In this document: in pieces, positions 1-7,590 of the stretch | How the letters are laid out: every line of letters starts with the position of its first letter | How positions within the stretch are numbered: the first letter of the stretch is position 1 | From: Kaistella sp. SH40-3 | GTDB lineage: Bacteria > Bacteroidota > Bacteroidia > Flavobacteriales > Weeksellaceae | Assembly: GCF_030686865.1 (NCBI RefSeq) | Contig: NZ_JAQYUS010000002.1 | Span: 1-64,000, forward strand | DNA length: 64,000 nt | Direction of reading: 5' to 3' | The notes under the pieces: generated by a model | Seen by the model: the letters and a program-made list of their open reading frames with translations, nothing else | Databases searched by the model: none | What the model was told of the DNA's origin: nothing | Program-made: the position numbers and the translations under genes

Positions 1-126
1 AGTATTTCTACAAGCGGGTATGAAGTTTTCATCGAAGATTTTCGCGATTAATTCAATTTTTAGCAAGTAGAAAGATTTCGTATTTTTATCCCGCCTGCAG
101 AAATACCCAACCGTTATCTGTAATCC
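1..126 (+). repeat. attC-like repeat, right half
   Basis: Seen: CAAGCGGG near 12-19 is matched, with one mismatch, by CCCGCCTG at 91-98, so the segment can fold into an imperfect hairpin. It ends in ACCCAACCGTTATCT (105-119). A block TAGCAAGTA-(about 8 nt)-TTT-n-GTA-n-TTTTATC at 61-90 recurs at 2869-2898. Inference: the arms and the terminal GTTATCT resemble the L''/L' arms and R' box (GTT core) of an integron attC site. The left half would lie before the window. The R' box does not fit the classical GTTRRRY fully, so the assignment is tentative. Confidence 0.45.
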
Positions 127-158
127 ACAAAAATGAGATATAAAATAAAATATATCAA

Positions 159-653
159 ATGTTTCTAAAAAAGATATTGCTTTTAAGTTTTTTTCTATTT
201 CTTTTAAGTTGTAATAAAAATGACGAATTAAAAGAAATAATAAGTATTAATAGCCATAACGATACATCACATAAATTGACTAAAGAAAAGTCTGTGATTT
301 ATTTTAGAAGTTATTCTTTTACTGAAGAAGACACTGTTGATACTTTGAGAATTACTTTGAATCATGAAGATTGGCAGACAATTAATAATTCTTATTTCAA
401 AAATGGAATCAATGATTTTAAGAATAATGAAAAATATATCGGAACAATTACAAATTCGATTGATTTTCCTGAAAAATATATATTGAAAACAAATTCAAAA
501 GTTTTAAACATAACTTATAATTATTTTTTTAATGATGAAAGCACTAAAATTAATAAGGTGGAAACTGAAAAATTTGTAAAATTTTTGAGAACGTGTGATT
601 CTTTAATTGTAATGAAAAAAATAAAAGTTGAGGAAACAAAGGACTCCAGATAA
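159..653 (+). CDS. Small predicted lipoprotein, unknown function
   Basis: 164 residues. The N-terminus has two lysines, a hydrophobic core and a lipobox ending LLSC at Cys18, so it is probably a lipidated envelope protein. The remainder is Lys/Asn/Glu-rich and matches no family I recognise. No -7 promoter box is obvious before it. The gene follows an attC-like repeat half, and its last codons and stop (GAC TCC AGA TAA) lie inside the start of the next repeat copy. That is how cassette genes are often arranged. A+T content looks higher than in neighbouring core genes, which suggests an accessory gene. Confidence 0.7.
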   Translation: MFLKKILLLSFFLFLLSCNKNDELKEIISINSHNDTSHKLTKEKSVIYFRSYSFTEEDTVDTLRITLNHEDWQTINNSYFKNGINDFKNNEKYIGTITNSIDFPEKYILKTNSKVLNITYNYFFNDESTKINKVETEKFVKFLRTCDSLIVMKKIKVEETKDSR

Positions 654-660
654 CATGTGC
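638..660 (+). repeat. attC-like repeat, left end
   Basis: The motif AAGGACTCCAGATAACATG contains AGATAAC, the exact reverse complement of the GTTATCT box at 113-119. The same motif recurs as AAAGACTGCAGGTAATAAG at the end of the gene at 2372-2743. Both supply the stop codon of the gene before them in the same reading frame. Proposed as an R''-like box. The rest of this repeat copy is not recognisable because IS110-family sequence follows. Confidence 0.45.
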
Positions 661-699
661 AATCCCCCTACCATGAAAAACAGTTGAGTTTTCGTGCTA

Positions 700-955
700 A
701 CGAAGAAAATAATCCCACCCAAAAGCAATTTTTTTTACCTTTATACTGCTCCTTGTAAAGACCGGTTTAAACAATGGTGTCTCAGAACCCCTGTGCAATC
801 AAGGTAAGGTTGTGTAAAAGCCTTTGGTAGTAATATCTTTGGCGGTGTTAGAGTTAAATGGTGAGTCTTGCTACGGCAGACATCCCGATCAGAATAATTC
901 CAAATCTCAAAGACACAATCCCTGGAGTTTTCATTGTTTAACTTTTAAAAATTTG
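700..955 (+). ncRNA. Candidate IS110 bridge RNA region
   Basis: IS110-subgroup elements are known to encode a structured bridge RNA in the noncoding left end, whose loops specify target and donor DNA. This stretch has the right place and length and no convincing gene. A short hairpin (TTCG 691-694 with CGAA 701-704) lies at its start. I could not establish a full fold or the target-binding loops by eye, so the call rests mainly on position and family knowledge. Confidence 0.3.
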
Positions 956-959
956 TATC

Positions 960-2302
960 ATGGAAAAAAATCAAATTTCATTAGAAGTAGTTCATCCAAA
1001 TGCAGCTGGAATTGATATTGGAAGCAGAAGTCACTGGGTGGCGGTAGGTCAGAATGCCGAAGATGTAAAAGAATTTGGAGTGTACAGTCAAGATCAGTTC
1101 GAGATGTGTGACTGGCTTCGTAAAAAAGGAGTTTGCTCCATTGCGATGGAAAGTACGGGAACTTATTGGCAAAACTTATTTTCCACCCTTGTGGGACAAG
1201 GTTTTGAGGTCATACTGGTGAATGGCAGACAGACCAAAAACATCAAAGGCAAAAAAACCGATATCAAGGACTGCCAATGGATACAGAAGTTGCATTCCCT
1301 TGGTTTGCTTTCTGCCAGTTTTCTACCAGACTCTGATACCGATACGCTACGCACTTATTCACGACACAGACAAAACCTGCTCAACCAAAATGCCTCCTGT
1401 ATTAAGAGAATGCAAAAATACCTGCGGTTGATGAATATGCGTTTGGAAGTCGTAGTCCGAGATATTGTCGGTCTTACTGGCTCCTCTATTATTGAAGCTT
1501 TTTTAAACGGAGAGCACCAAGGTGAAAATCTCGCCAAATTGCGTCATTACAACTGCCGCAAATCTGAAGAAGAGATTGCTAAAGCCTTACAGTTTAATGG
1601 TCGAAAAGATTATCTTTTCGCTTTACAACAGGAATGGAATTTACAACAACAAATTGAGGATACGGATGTTCAAATTGATCAATTATTGAAAGAATTAATT
1701 GATAATGACCATCATAAAAAACAACACTTCATTGAAAAAAAAAGCACAAACGAAAAAATAAAAATGGTTTAGCACAAACAGATATGAATCTTCTCTCTTA
1801 TCAATATTTTGAGGGGATTGATTTAATGGCAGTTGAAGGAACTAATGAAGGCTTAATTATGGCCATCATGAGTGAAATTGGTTTGGAAGGAGTCCGAAAG
1901 TTTCCGACAGCCAAGCAATTTACCGCATAGCTCAGGTTGGCTCCCAACAACAAAATAAGCGGTGGAAAGGTCTTGTCTCATCACATTCCAAAAGGCAGTT
2001 CAAGACTAAAAATTGCTTTTCGAAACACGGCCAATGCAATAGGGAATCTGAAAGAAGGCTGGCTGGTTGACTTCTTCAAGAGGATCAATTATAAAAAAGG
2101 ACGAGCCACTGCTGTAACTGCCTTGGCCAGAAAACTGGCGGTCATTATTTGGAATATGCTGGTAAAAGGTCAGAATTACAATCCACCCACTCAATACCTT
2201 TTCCTTGACGAAAAAAGAAAGATGGGAATGGTAAAGAGGATTCAAAAACAAATTACTAAATTTGGTTTGACTAATGAAGATCTAAGTTTTATAACCAACT
2301 GA
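960..2302 (+). pseudogene. IS110-family transposase, frameshifted and with internal stop
   Basis: The N-terminal RuvC-like DEDD domain is clear: GIDIGSRSHWVAV near residue 20, AMESTGTYW near 62-70 and KKTDIKDCQW near 100. The frame from 960 ends at 1772. Coding sense moves to another frame in a run of nine A (1735-1743) and continues as a conserved C-terminal domain (APNNKISGGK, then PKGSSRLKIAFR). A TAG at 1928-1930 sits where the family has Trp (FTAWLRLAPNNK pattern), so a TGG was probably lost. The tail runs in frame to the stop at 2302. Slippage on the A run could in principle rescue the first lesion but not the amber codon. Confidence 0.88.
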
Positions 2303-2371
2303 TTTTCAATAAATAAAATTAACATTAGTCAGAATCTTAAAACAAACCATTGCTAAAAGAAAATTAAAGAA

Positions 2372-2743
2372 ATGCTATCGACAATTATTCTCACCATTCT
2401 GCTTTTCTTACTTCCAATCATTTTCGTTGTAATATCGGAAAGAGTTTTAAGGAGTTTTAATCTAAAGGATATTGTAAAAACTCTAAATAAATCCTTTCTT
2501 GTTCAAGTTAGTCTGTGTTTACTTTTATTTCTAATTGTTTGGTCGCTTAATCTAAAATATTCAAGTCAAGATTCTAATATTCTTGAAAACACTCTTATTG
2601 AAACTTTATATAATTTTTCTGTAATAGGAATTTTCTATTATTTACCACCATTAATGATTCTTAACTTGATTACTAAATCGTGGGAAAAACAGCAGGATAA
2701 ATTTGAATTAATTGAAAAAAACAAACAAAAAGACTGCAGGTAA
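2372..2743 (+). CDS. Small membrane protein, unknown function
   Basis: 123 residues with three predicted membrane helices at about 5-25, 43-61 and 83-104, and a charged Lys/Gln-rich C-terminal tail. I recognise no family. The gene starts about 70 bases after the IS110 transposase remnant and ends in GAC TGC AGG TAA, the same frame and motif that closes the lipoprotein gene at 159-653. That makes it a second cassette-like gene. Its promoter is not visible; it may have lost upstream DNA when the IS inserted. Confidence 0.6.
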   Translation: MLSTIILTILLFLLPIIFVVISERVLRSFNLKDIVKTLNKSFLVQVSLCLLLFLIVWSLNLKYSSQDSNILENTLIETLYNFSVIGIFYYLPPLMILNLITKSWEKQQDKFELIEKNKQKDCR

Positions 2744-2930
2744 TAAGGGTAACCATTGACAAGCAAGTTAAGAGAGATTGGTTTTTTGGTGATAAATTCC
2801 AAGTACTTCTTGAAATTATAAGGGAGAACCGCCATCAAAATGTTATTGATGTTTTTTAATTAAACATCTAGCAAGTATTAAATTTTGTACTTTTATCGAC
2901 CAATAGAAATGGCATACAGTTAAAGTTTCA
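2730..2930 (+). repeat. attC-like repeat, second degenerate copy
   Basis: The left end GACTGCAGGTAATAAGG (2732-2749) matches the motif at 641-657. The right part TAGCAAGTA...TTTTGTACTTTTATC (2869-2898) matches 61-90. It ends near CATACAGTTAAAG (about 2923-2935), where the first copy has CCAACCGTTATCT. The copy is therefore about 200 nt and more eroded than the first. It overlaps the stop codon of the upstream gene. Nothing else is seen in 2744-2979. Confidence 0.45.
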
Positions 2931-2979
2931 AAACACAATATTTTAATAAAAAAATAGAAAACATCTTTCACAACACTTA

Positions 2980-3831
2980 ATGAACTACATTCAATCTATT
3001 TTGCGAAGTTTAGGACAGGTCATGTTCCAAAACAATAGTTATTCAGGTCTTTTATTTTTAATTGGGATCTTTTACAATTCCGCAATTTTAGGTGCAGCAG
3101 CAGTTTTAGGAACCATAATTAGTATAGGTACTGCTCAGATTTTTAAATATTCAACTGAGGATATTCAAAATGGACTTTATGGGTTAAATGGTGCACTAAC
3201 CGGAATTGCGATGTGGTATTTTTTTGGTTTTACCACGACAACGTTCTTTGCTTTAATCATTGGTTCCGCATTGACAACTCCTCTCTATTATTATTTAAAA
3301 AAAATAATTCCCCCTTTCACCGCTCCGTTTATTATCATCAGCTGGATCGCAATGTACCTGCTGTTGCTCATTCTTAAAGTTCCATTTCTATCTTCCACTA
3401 CTCCGCCTGAACAAACTTTTAATTTCCTGTTTGTTTCAGCAAAAAGTTTTGGACAAGTAATGTTTCAGGATAATACCATAACTGGTTTGCTTTTTCTTCT
3501 TGCAATTTTAGTAAACTCTAAACGTTCGGCTGTTTATGGGCTTTATGCAGCGATTTTAGGTTCTCTATTTGGATTAATTCTTAAAGAACCTTTTTCTGTT
3601 ATTAATGCTGGACTTATGGGATATAATGCGATCCTTTGTGCGATTGCATTAGCGGACGAAAAACGAAACTCCTTTTTTTGGATTTCAATCGCCACCATGA
3701 TCTCTGTAATTTTAAATGTAGGATTTTCAAAATTGGGCATTATTGCCCTTACTGCTCCATTTGTTCTAAGCACCTGGATAATTTTAAAACTAAAACTTCA
3801 CAAAAGACAGCCAGCAACATCTTATTCCTAA
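2980..3831 (+). CDS. Urea transporter family protein
   Basis: 283 residues, almost entirely hydrophobic. Two homologous halves are visible, each starting GQVMFQ(N/D)N followed by GLLFL: the first near residue 12, the second near 160. Each half carries the family's G-L-x-G-x-N signature (GLYGLNGALTGIA near 69, GLMGYNAILCAIA near 210). This internal duplication is typical of the UT/Yut urea channels, which pass urea down its gradient through the inner membrane. No urease or urea carboxylase gene lies nearby, so the physiological substrate is unproven. The gene stands alone between the accessory patch and the ribosomal operon. Confidence 0.85.
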   Translation: MNYIQSILRSLGQVMFQNNSYSGLLFLIGIFYNSAILGAAAVLGTIISIGTAQIFKYSTEDIQNGLYGLNGALTGIAMWYFFGFTTTTFFALIIGSALTTPLYYYLKKIIPPFTAPFIIISWIAMYLLLLILKVPFLSSTTPPEQTFNFLFVSAKSFGQVMFQDNTITGLLFLLAILVNSKRSAVYGLYAAILGSLFGLILKEPFSVINAGLMGYNAILCAIALADEKRNSFFWISIATMISVILNVGFSKLGIIALTAPFVLSTWIILKLKLHKRQPATSYS

Positions 3832-3948
3832 ACATAGAATTGCATTACTGGAAATAGCGGTTTTAAGGAATGTAAATTTTTTGTACTAAAAGTAACATTC
3901 TGAATCCTTCTGTAATCTTACAAAAAATCACCTTTAATAAGTTATTTT

Positions 3949-3980
3949 CTTGCGAGATAGAAAAAGAAGTTCTATTTTTG
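3949..3980 (+). promoter_or_regulatory. Promoter of rpsF operon
   Basis: TTG at 3950-3952, 20 bases, then TATTTTTG at 3973-3980. This fits the Bacteroidota pattern TTG-N(17-23)-TAnnTTTG. The predicted 5' leader is about 30 nt before the rpsF ATG at 4015. Confidence 0.65.
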
Positions 3981-4014
3981 CACCTCGAAATAATTAACAA
4001 TTTTAATTAACATT

Positions 4015-4356
4015 ATGAACAATTACGAAACTGTTTTCATTTTAACTCCCGTTCTATCTGACGCACAGGTGGAGGAAGCAGTAAAAAAATTCGAAGACTT
4101 ATTGACTTCAAACAATTGCGAAATCGTTGCCAAAGAAAACTGGGGACTAAAAAAATTGGCGTATCCAATTCAATTAAAAAAGAATGGATTCTACACTTTG
4201 ATCGAATTCAAAGGTGAAGGAACTGTAGTAGCAGATTTAGAACTTGCTTACAAGCGTGACGAGAGAGTGATCCGTTACCTTACTACAAAACTTGACAAAC
4301 ATGCGATCGAGTATGCAGTAACAAGAAGAACGAAAGTGAAAACTGCGAAAGTTTAA
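4015..4356 (+). CDS. rpsF: 30S ribosomal protein S6
   Basis: 113 residues, the usual length. The S6 fold signature is clear: an N-terminal strand [11 protein letters not shown], the central [20 protein letters not shown] segment and the [12 protein letters not shown] helix. S6 binds the 30S platform as a heterodimer with S18, whose gene follows after 26 bases. A strong Bacteroidota-type promoter lies upstream. In many bacteria the S6:S18 complex represses its own mRNA; the short leader here was not resolved into that motif. Confidence 0.97.
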   Translation: MNNYETVFILTPVLSDAQVEEAVKKFEDLLTSNNCEIVAKENWGLKKLAYPIQLKKNGFYTLIEFKGEGTVVADLELAYKRDERVIRYLTTKLDKHAIEYAVTRRTKVKTAKV

Positions 4357-4382
4357 TTTTAACCCTCAAAACAAAGAAAGAC

Positions 4383-4685
4383 ATGGCAATAGATGATATG
4401 GCTAAACAAGCCTCAGCAGGTGGTGAATCAGAAGTGAGATTCTTAACTCCACTAGACATTAACACAAAATCTGATAAAAAATACTGTAGATTCAAAAAAT
4501 TCGGAATCAAGCATGTTGATTATAAAGATGCAAACTTCCTTCTTCAGTTCGTAAACGAACAAGGTAAAATTTTACCAAGAAGATACACAGGAACTTCTTT
4601 GAAATACCAAAGAAAAGTATCTGCAGCGATTAAAAGAGCGAGACACTTGGCAATGATGCCTTATGTTGCGGATCTTTTGAAATAA
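4383..4685 (+). CDS. rpsR: 30S ribosomal protein S18
   Basis: 100 residues with the conserved core: [18 protein letters not shown], then [34 protein letters not shown]. It pairs with S6 on the 30S platform and follows rpsF in an operon. The N-terminal stretch of about 20 residues before the core is somewhat longer than in E. coli, as usual for this phylum. A good hairpin terminator follows at 4713-4741, so part of the transcription probably ends before rplI. Confidence 0.97.
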   Translation: MAIDDMAKQASAGGESEVRFLTPLDINTKSDKKYCRFKKFGIKHVDYKDANFLLQFVNEQGKILPRRYTGTSLKYQRKVSAAIKRARHLAMMPYVADLLK

Positions 4686-4712
4686 GACCAAAAAGATAAA
4701 AGAATAAAAAAG

Positions 4713-4741
4713 GAAACTTAATCAGATTAAGTTTCTTTTTT
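4713..4741 (+). terminator. Terminator or attenuator between rpsR and rplI
   Basis: GAAACTTAA (4713-4721), loop TCAGA, TTAAGTTTC (4727-4735), then a run of T. It lies inside the usual rpsF-rpsR-rplI operon. Confidence 0.75.
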
Positions 4742-4836
4742 AAAACTTTTGTTGCTGATTTATAAAATTAATTCTAACGATTTTTAAAGAAAAAGAATAA
4801 TACTCTTTTCTTCTAAAACAAAAACGGACAACAACA

Positions 4837-5367
4837 ATGGACATTATCCTAAAAAAAGACGTAGAAAACTTAGGTTTAGAGTTTGATACAGTAAGTGTAA
4901 AACCAGGTTATGCAAGAAACTTCTTGTTACCACAAGGGTTAGCACTTTTAGCTACACCAAAAAACAAAGCAGATCTAGCAGCAACTCTTGAAGCTAGAAA
5001 AGACGTAGAAGCTAAATTAGTAGCGGCTGCAAATGCAATTGTTGAACAATTGAAAAAAACCAATATCACTATTGCAACTAAAGTTGGATCAGGTGACAAA
5101 TTATTTGGATCAATCAACAACGCAAACCTTTCTGAAGAATTATCTAAAGTAGGGGTACAAGTTGATAAAAAATACATCAAAATCCCTGGGAACAATATTA
5201 AGAGAACTGGTAAATTCAGTGCTATAATTAGACTTCACAGAGAGGTAGAATACAACTACGAATTCGAAGTTGTTTCTGATGCGCCACCAGTGGTAGAAGC
5301 ACCTAAACCAGTTGCTAAACCAAAAGCAGTTGAACCTACAGAAGAAACTCCAGCTGAAGAAGCATAA
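4837..5367 (+). CDS. rplI: 50S ribosomal protein L9
   Basis: 176 residues. The N-terminal RNA-binding domain is typical: MDIILKKDVENLG, then KPGYARNFLLPQGLA. The long connecting helix runs from about 45 to 80, followed by the C-terminal domain with GSGDKLFGS(I)NN and KYIKIPGNNIKRTG. The last 25-30 residues are an added Pro/Ala/Glu/Lys-rich tail (VVEAPKPVAKPK and on), common in Bacteroidota L9 and probably disordered. It lies 151 bases after rpsR with a terminator between, so it may have its own promoter. Confidence 0.96.
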   Translation: MDIILKKDVENLGLEFDTVSVKPGYARNFLLPQGLALLATPKNKADLAATLEARKDVEAKLVAAANAIVEQLKKTNITIATKVGSGDKLFGSINNANLSEELSKVGVQVDKKYIKIPGNNIKRTGKFSAIIRLHREVEYNYEFEVVSDAPPVVEAPKPVAKPKAVEPTEETPAEEA

Positions 5368-5385
5368 GAGTTTTTCTAAATATTT

Positions 5386-5420
5386 AAATCCGTTATCTTT
5401 TTGATAGCGGATTTTTTTTG
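5386..5420 (+). terminator. Terminator after rplI
   Basis: AAATCCGTTATC (5386-5397), loop of five T, GATAGCGGATTT (5403-5414), then a T run. One G-T wobble. Confidence 0.85.
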
Positions 5421-5496
5421 TTTTATAGAGAGATAGGATGTGGGGATTAGGTTGTAGGTTTTAGTTGATGGTATTAGGCGGATAGTAATGGAAGAT

Positions 5497-5531
5497 AGTC
5501 AATAGGCAATAGTCAATAGTCAATAGTCAAT
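5497..5531. repeat. Five tandem 7-bp units (AGTCAAT)
   Basis: Units 1, 3, 4 and 5 are AGTCAAT; unit 2 is AGGCAAT. A low-complexity slippage-type repeat in noncoding DNA, far too short for CRISPR units. Confidence 0.9.
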
Positions 5532-5565
5532 TTAGAAAAGAACGTGGAAAATAATTGTTTTGCCT

Positions 5566-5598
5566 AACCTTGTCAAGGTTTTAAACCTTGACAAGGTT
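5566..5598. repeat. Nested palindrome, AACCTTGTCAAGGTT type
   Basis: AACCTTGTCAAGGTT (5566-5580), spacer TTA, AACCTTGACAAGGTT (5584-5598). The two 15-bp arms are exact reverse complements of each other, and each arm is itself palindromic around its centre. It can therefore form one long hairpin or two small ones. It resembles repetitive extragenic palindromes of Flavobacteriia; a genome-wide copy number would settle this. Confidence 0.85.
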
Positions 5599-5766
5599 CA
5601 TACTGCTGTCACCAAAACAAACAGAGGAAGCAACTAACTTTACGTTAATCTTTTATTTAATGTAATTGTTTCTATTAAAATTCTTGTTCCTTTAATGTGA
5701 GATACATTTGTCATTAATATTTAGAATCCAAGTAACGAACTGAAAATTAAAATCCTTGTTCTTTTC

Positions 5767-5942
5767 AACCGCAAACTGAAGATGCACTGATTTCATCAAA
5801 GAAGATTAAATAAAAGAAGTAAATGACACAAAAGACAAATAAAACAAAAAGATATTCAAAACGGTAGAAGTATTATTTCATCATGCTTTTACAAACTTTT
5901 GATTTGCTTATTTTAAGTAAAACTTTTGCCTCTTTTGCGGTT
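5767..5942. repeat. Possible small repeat element with 9-bp inverted ends
   Basis: AACCGCAAA at 5767-5775 and TTTGCGGTT at 5934-5942 are exact inverted copies about 176 bp apart, with no gene between. The ends resemble degenerate interspersed repeats found between flavobacterial genes. No target duplication is evident. Confidence 0.35.
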
Positions 5943-5983
5943 TAAAGACCGTTACTTATTGTAATCTTTTTAAGATAGAAGCA

Positions 5984-6012
5984 CAAAAAAACTTCAGGAA
6001 TAATCCTGAAGT
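5984..6012 (-). terminator. Terminator of the glutamate-synthase-like gene
   Basis: ACTTCAGGA (5991-5999), loop ATAA, TCCTGAAGT (6004-6012). On the minus strand the stem is followed by a T run (A run at 5985-5990 on plus). Confidence 0.8.
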
Positions 6013-6047
6013 TTTGGTTTTATAAAAATGGAATGTCCTTATTAATT

Positions 6048-7568
6048 TTAATATTTTCCTGCTGGAGTTTTTACATTTCCTAAAATATCTGGGAAGTAAT
6101 AATCGGCAAGATGTTCGAACTCATCGCCACGCATAAACATACTCGCATCAACCTCTTCGTATTTTGTTCTACCTGCGGCTCCAATTAACTCGTTACAGGT
6201 ACGCAATGTGTTTTTGTGGAAGTGGTATACACGCTCGCTCTTATCGGTAACATCTAAACCTTTGATCAACATTTTATCCTGAGTGGCTACTCCGGTCGGA
6301 CAAGTATTAGAATTACATCTAAGTGCCTGAATACAACCTAAGGCAAACATAAATCCACGTGCGTTGTTACACATATCTGCGCCCATTGCAATCGCTCTCA
6401 AGATATCGAGAGAAGTCAATACTTTACCACTTGCAATTACTTTCAATTTATCTCTAACATTAAAGTTGCTTAGGGTTCTATTAACAAACATTAATGCAGG
6501 TTCTAAAGGCATTCCTACTCCATCTGAAAATTCTGGTGGTGCGGCTCCTGTTCCTCCTTCTGCTCCATCTACGGTAATAAAATCCGGATAGATTTTCAAC
6601 ACATTCATCTGTGCACAAATATCTTCGAATTCTTTGGTATCACCGATACACAATTTAAATCCAACTGGTTTTCCATCAGAAAGTTCTCTTAATTGCTGAA
6701 CGAATTTCAACAACCCCGCGGCATCAGAAAAGGCTGAATGTGAGGGCGGAGAAATAATAGTCATTCCTGGTTGTACGTGGCGAATTGCGGCAATTTCCGG
6801 CGTATTTTTAGAACCTGGTAAAACACCACCATGTCCTGGTTTTGCTCCCTGAGAGATTTTAATTTCAATCATTTTCACGGCCGGAAGGGAAACATTTTTC
6901 TTGAAAATTTCTGGCGAGAAACGACCATGGTCATCTCTACAACCGAAATATCCGGTACCGATTTGCCAGCAAAGGTCACCTCCTTCTAAGTGATAAGGTG
7001 AAATCCCACCTTCCCCAGTGTTATGAAAAAAGCCTCCTTTTTTTGCACCACGGTTCAAAGCCATTTGAGCGCGGTCACTTAATGATCCGAAACTCATCGC
7101 CGAGATATTAAAAAGAGAAGCACTATACTTTTGCGTACACTGATCACCACCTACCAAAACTCTTGGCAATTCTTCACCCGGAGATTTTGCATAGATGGAA
7201 TGTTTTATTCCTTCATATTTTCTATTATTAATTTCGAGTTGTGTTCCGAAAGGTACAGTGTCACTAATATTTTTTGCTCTTCTGTAAGCAGCAGAACGTT
7301 CATTTCGCGGAAAAGGTTTACCATCAGTTTCTCTTTCGATGAAATATTGCTGCATCTCTGGCGAAATCTCTTCAAAAAAATATCTAAAATAACCCAGCAC
7401 CGGAAAGTTACGAAGAATGGCATGCTTCGTCTGAAAACTGTTATAAAGTCCCAGTAAATAAATACAAGTAAGTAGAATCGGAATCCAATAATGGGTCTTG
7501 ATTAATATCGAAATTGCCCATGTAACCACCAAAAGTACGATTCCCCACCTGATGAATTTTTCTCTCAT
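6048..7568 (-). CDS. FMN-binding glutamate-synthase-like protein
   Basis: 506 residues from the ATG at 7568. A longer frame begins at TTG 7616, but that start lies in the T run of the bglX terminator and upstream of a -7 box, so I reject it. Two N-terminal membrane helices (about 10-50) precede a GltB-type barrel: FGSLSDRAQMALNRGA, TGEGGISPYH, GAKPGHGGVLPG, TVDGAEGGTGAAP. The cysteine cluster C-x5-C-x4-C (ALRCNSNTCPTGVATQ) near the end fits the 3Fe-4S ligands. There is no glutaminase domain and no gltD beside it, so it is a stand-alone member of this family and glutamate synthesis is not assured. Confidence 0.85.
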   Translation of the reverse strand: MREKFIRWGIVLLVVTWAISILIKTHYWIPILLTCIYLLGLYNSFQTKHAILRNFPVLGYFRYFFEEISPEMQQYFIERETDGKPFPRNERSAAYRRAKNISDTVPFGTQLEINNRKYEGIKHSIYAKSPGEELPRVLVGGDQCTQKYSASLFNISAMSFGSLSDRAQMALNRGAKKGGFFHNTGEGGISPYHLEGGDLCWQIGTGYFGCRDDHGRFSPEIFKKNVSLPAVKMIEIKISQGAKPGHGGVLPGSKNTPEIAAIRHVQPGMTIISPPSHSAFSDAAGLLKFVQQLRELSDGKPVGFKLCIGDTKEFEDICAQMNVLKIYPDFITVDGAEGGTGAAPPEFSDGVGMPLEPALMFVNRTLSNFNVRDKLKVIASGKVLTSLDILRAIAMGADMCNNARGFMFALGCIQALRCNSNTCPTGVATQDKMLIKGLDVTDKSERVYHFHKNTLRTCNELIGAAGRTKYEEVDASMFMRGDEFEHLADYYFPDILGNVKTPAGKY

Positions 7569-7590
7569 TATAAATCTTTTATTATTTGCC

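Larger units (their letters stand above)
660..2350 (+). mobile_element. IS110-family insertion sequence, decayed; ends not defined
   Basis: The element is recognised by its transposase. About 300 bases without a credible gene precede the coding region and only about 50-70 follow it. That is the layout of the IS110 subgroup rather than IS1111, which carries its long noncoding part downstream. IS110 elements usually lack terminal inverted repeats, and I could not fix either end by eye. A 9-base word, TGTGCAATC, occurs at 656-664 and 792-800 near the left side and may mark a boundary or be chance. The transposase carries a frameshift and a nonsense codon, so the copy should be inactive. Confidence 0.7.
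5421..5982. other. Gene-free, repeat-rich intergenic DNA
   Basis: No open frame of note occurs on either strand. The stretch holds a heptamer tandem array, a nested palindrome and a pair of 9-bp inverted ends, each listed separately. The remainder is AT-rich with no promoter or RNA gene I can support. It separates rplI from the convergent 3' end of the glutamate-synthase-like gene. Confidence 0.7.

Noticed and set aside
824-1015. Open frame in the IS110 left end
   Set aside because: No recognisable protein features, overlaps the transposase start in another frame and lies in the noncoding left end expected for this IS family.
1735-1772. Programmed frameshift in the transposase
   Set aside because: IS110 transposases are single-frame, and the downstream in-frame TAG shows the copy is simply decayed.
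5497-5531. CRISPR array
   Set aside because: Units are 7 bp, contiguous, without spacers, and no cas gene is present.
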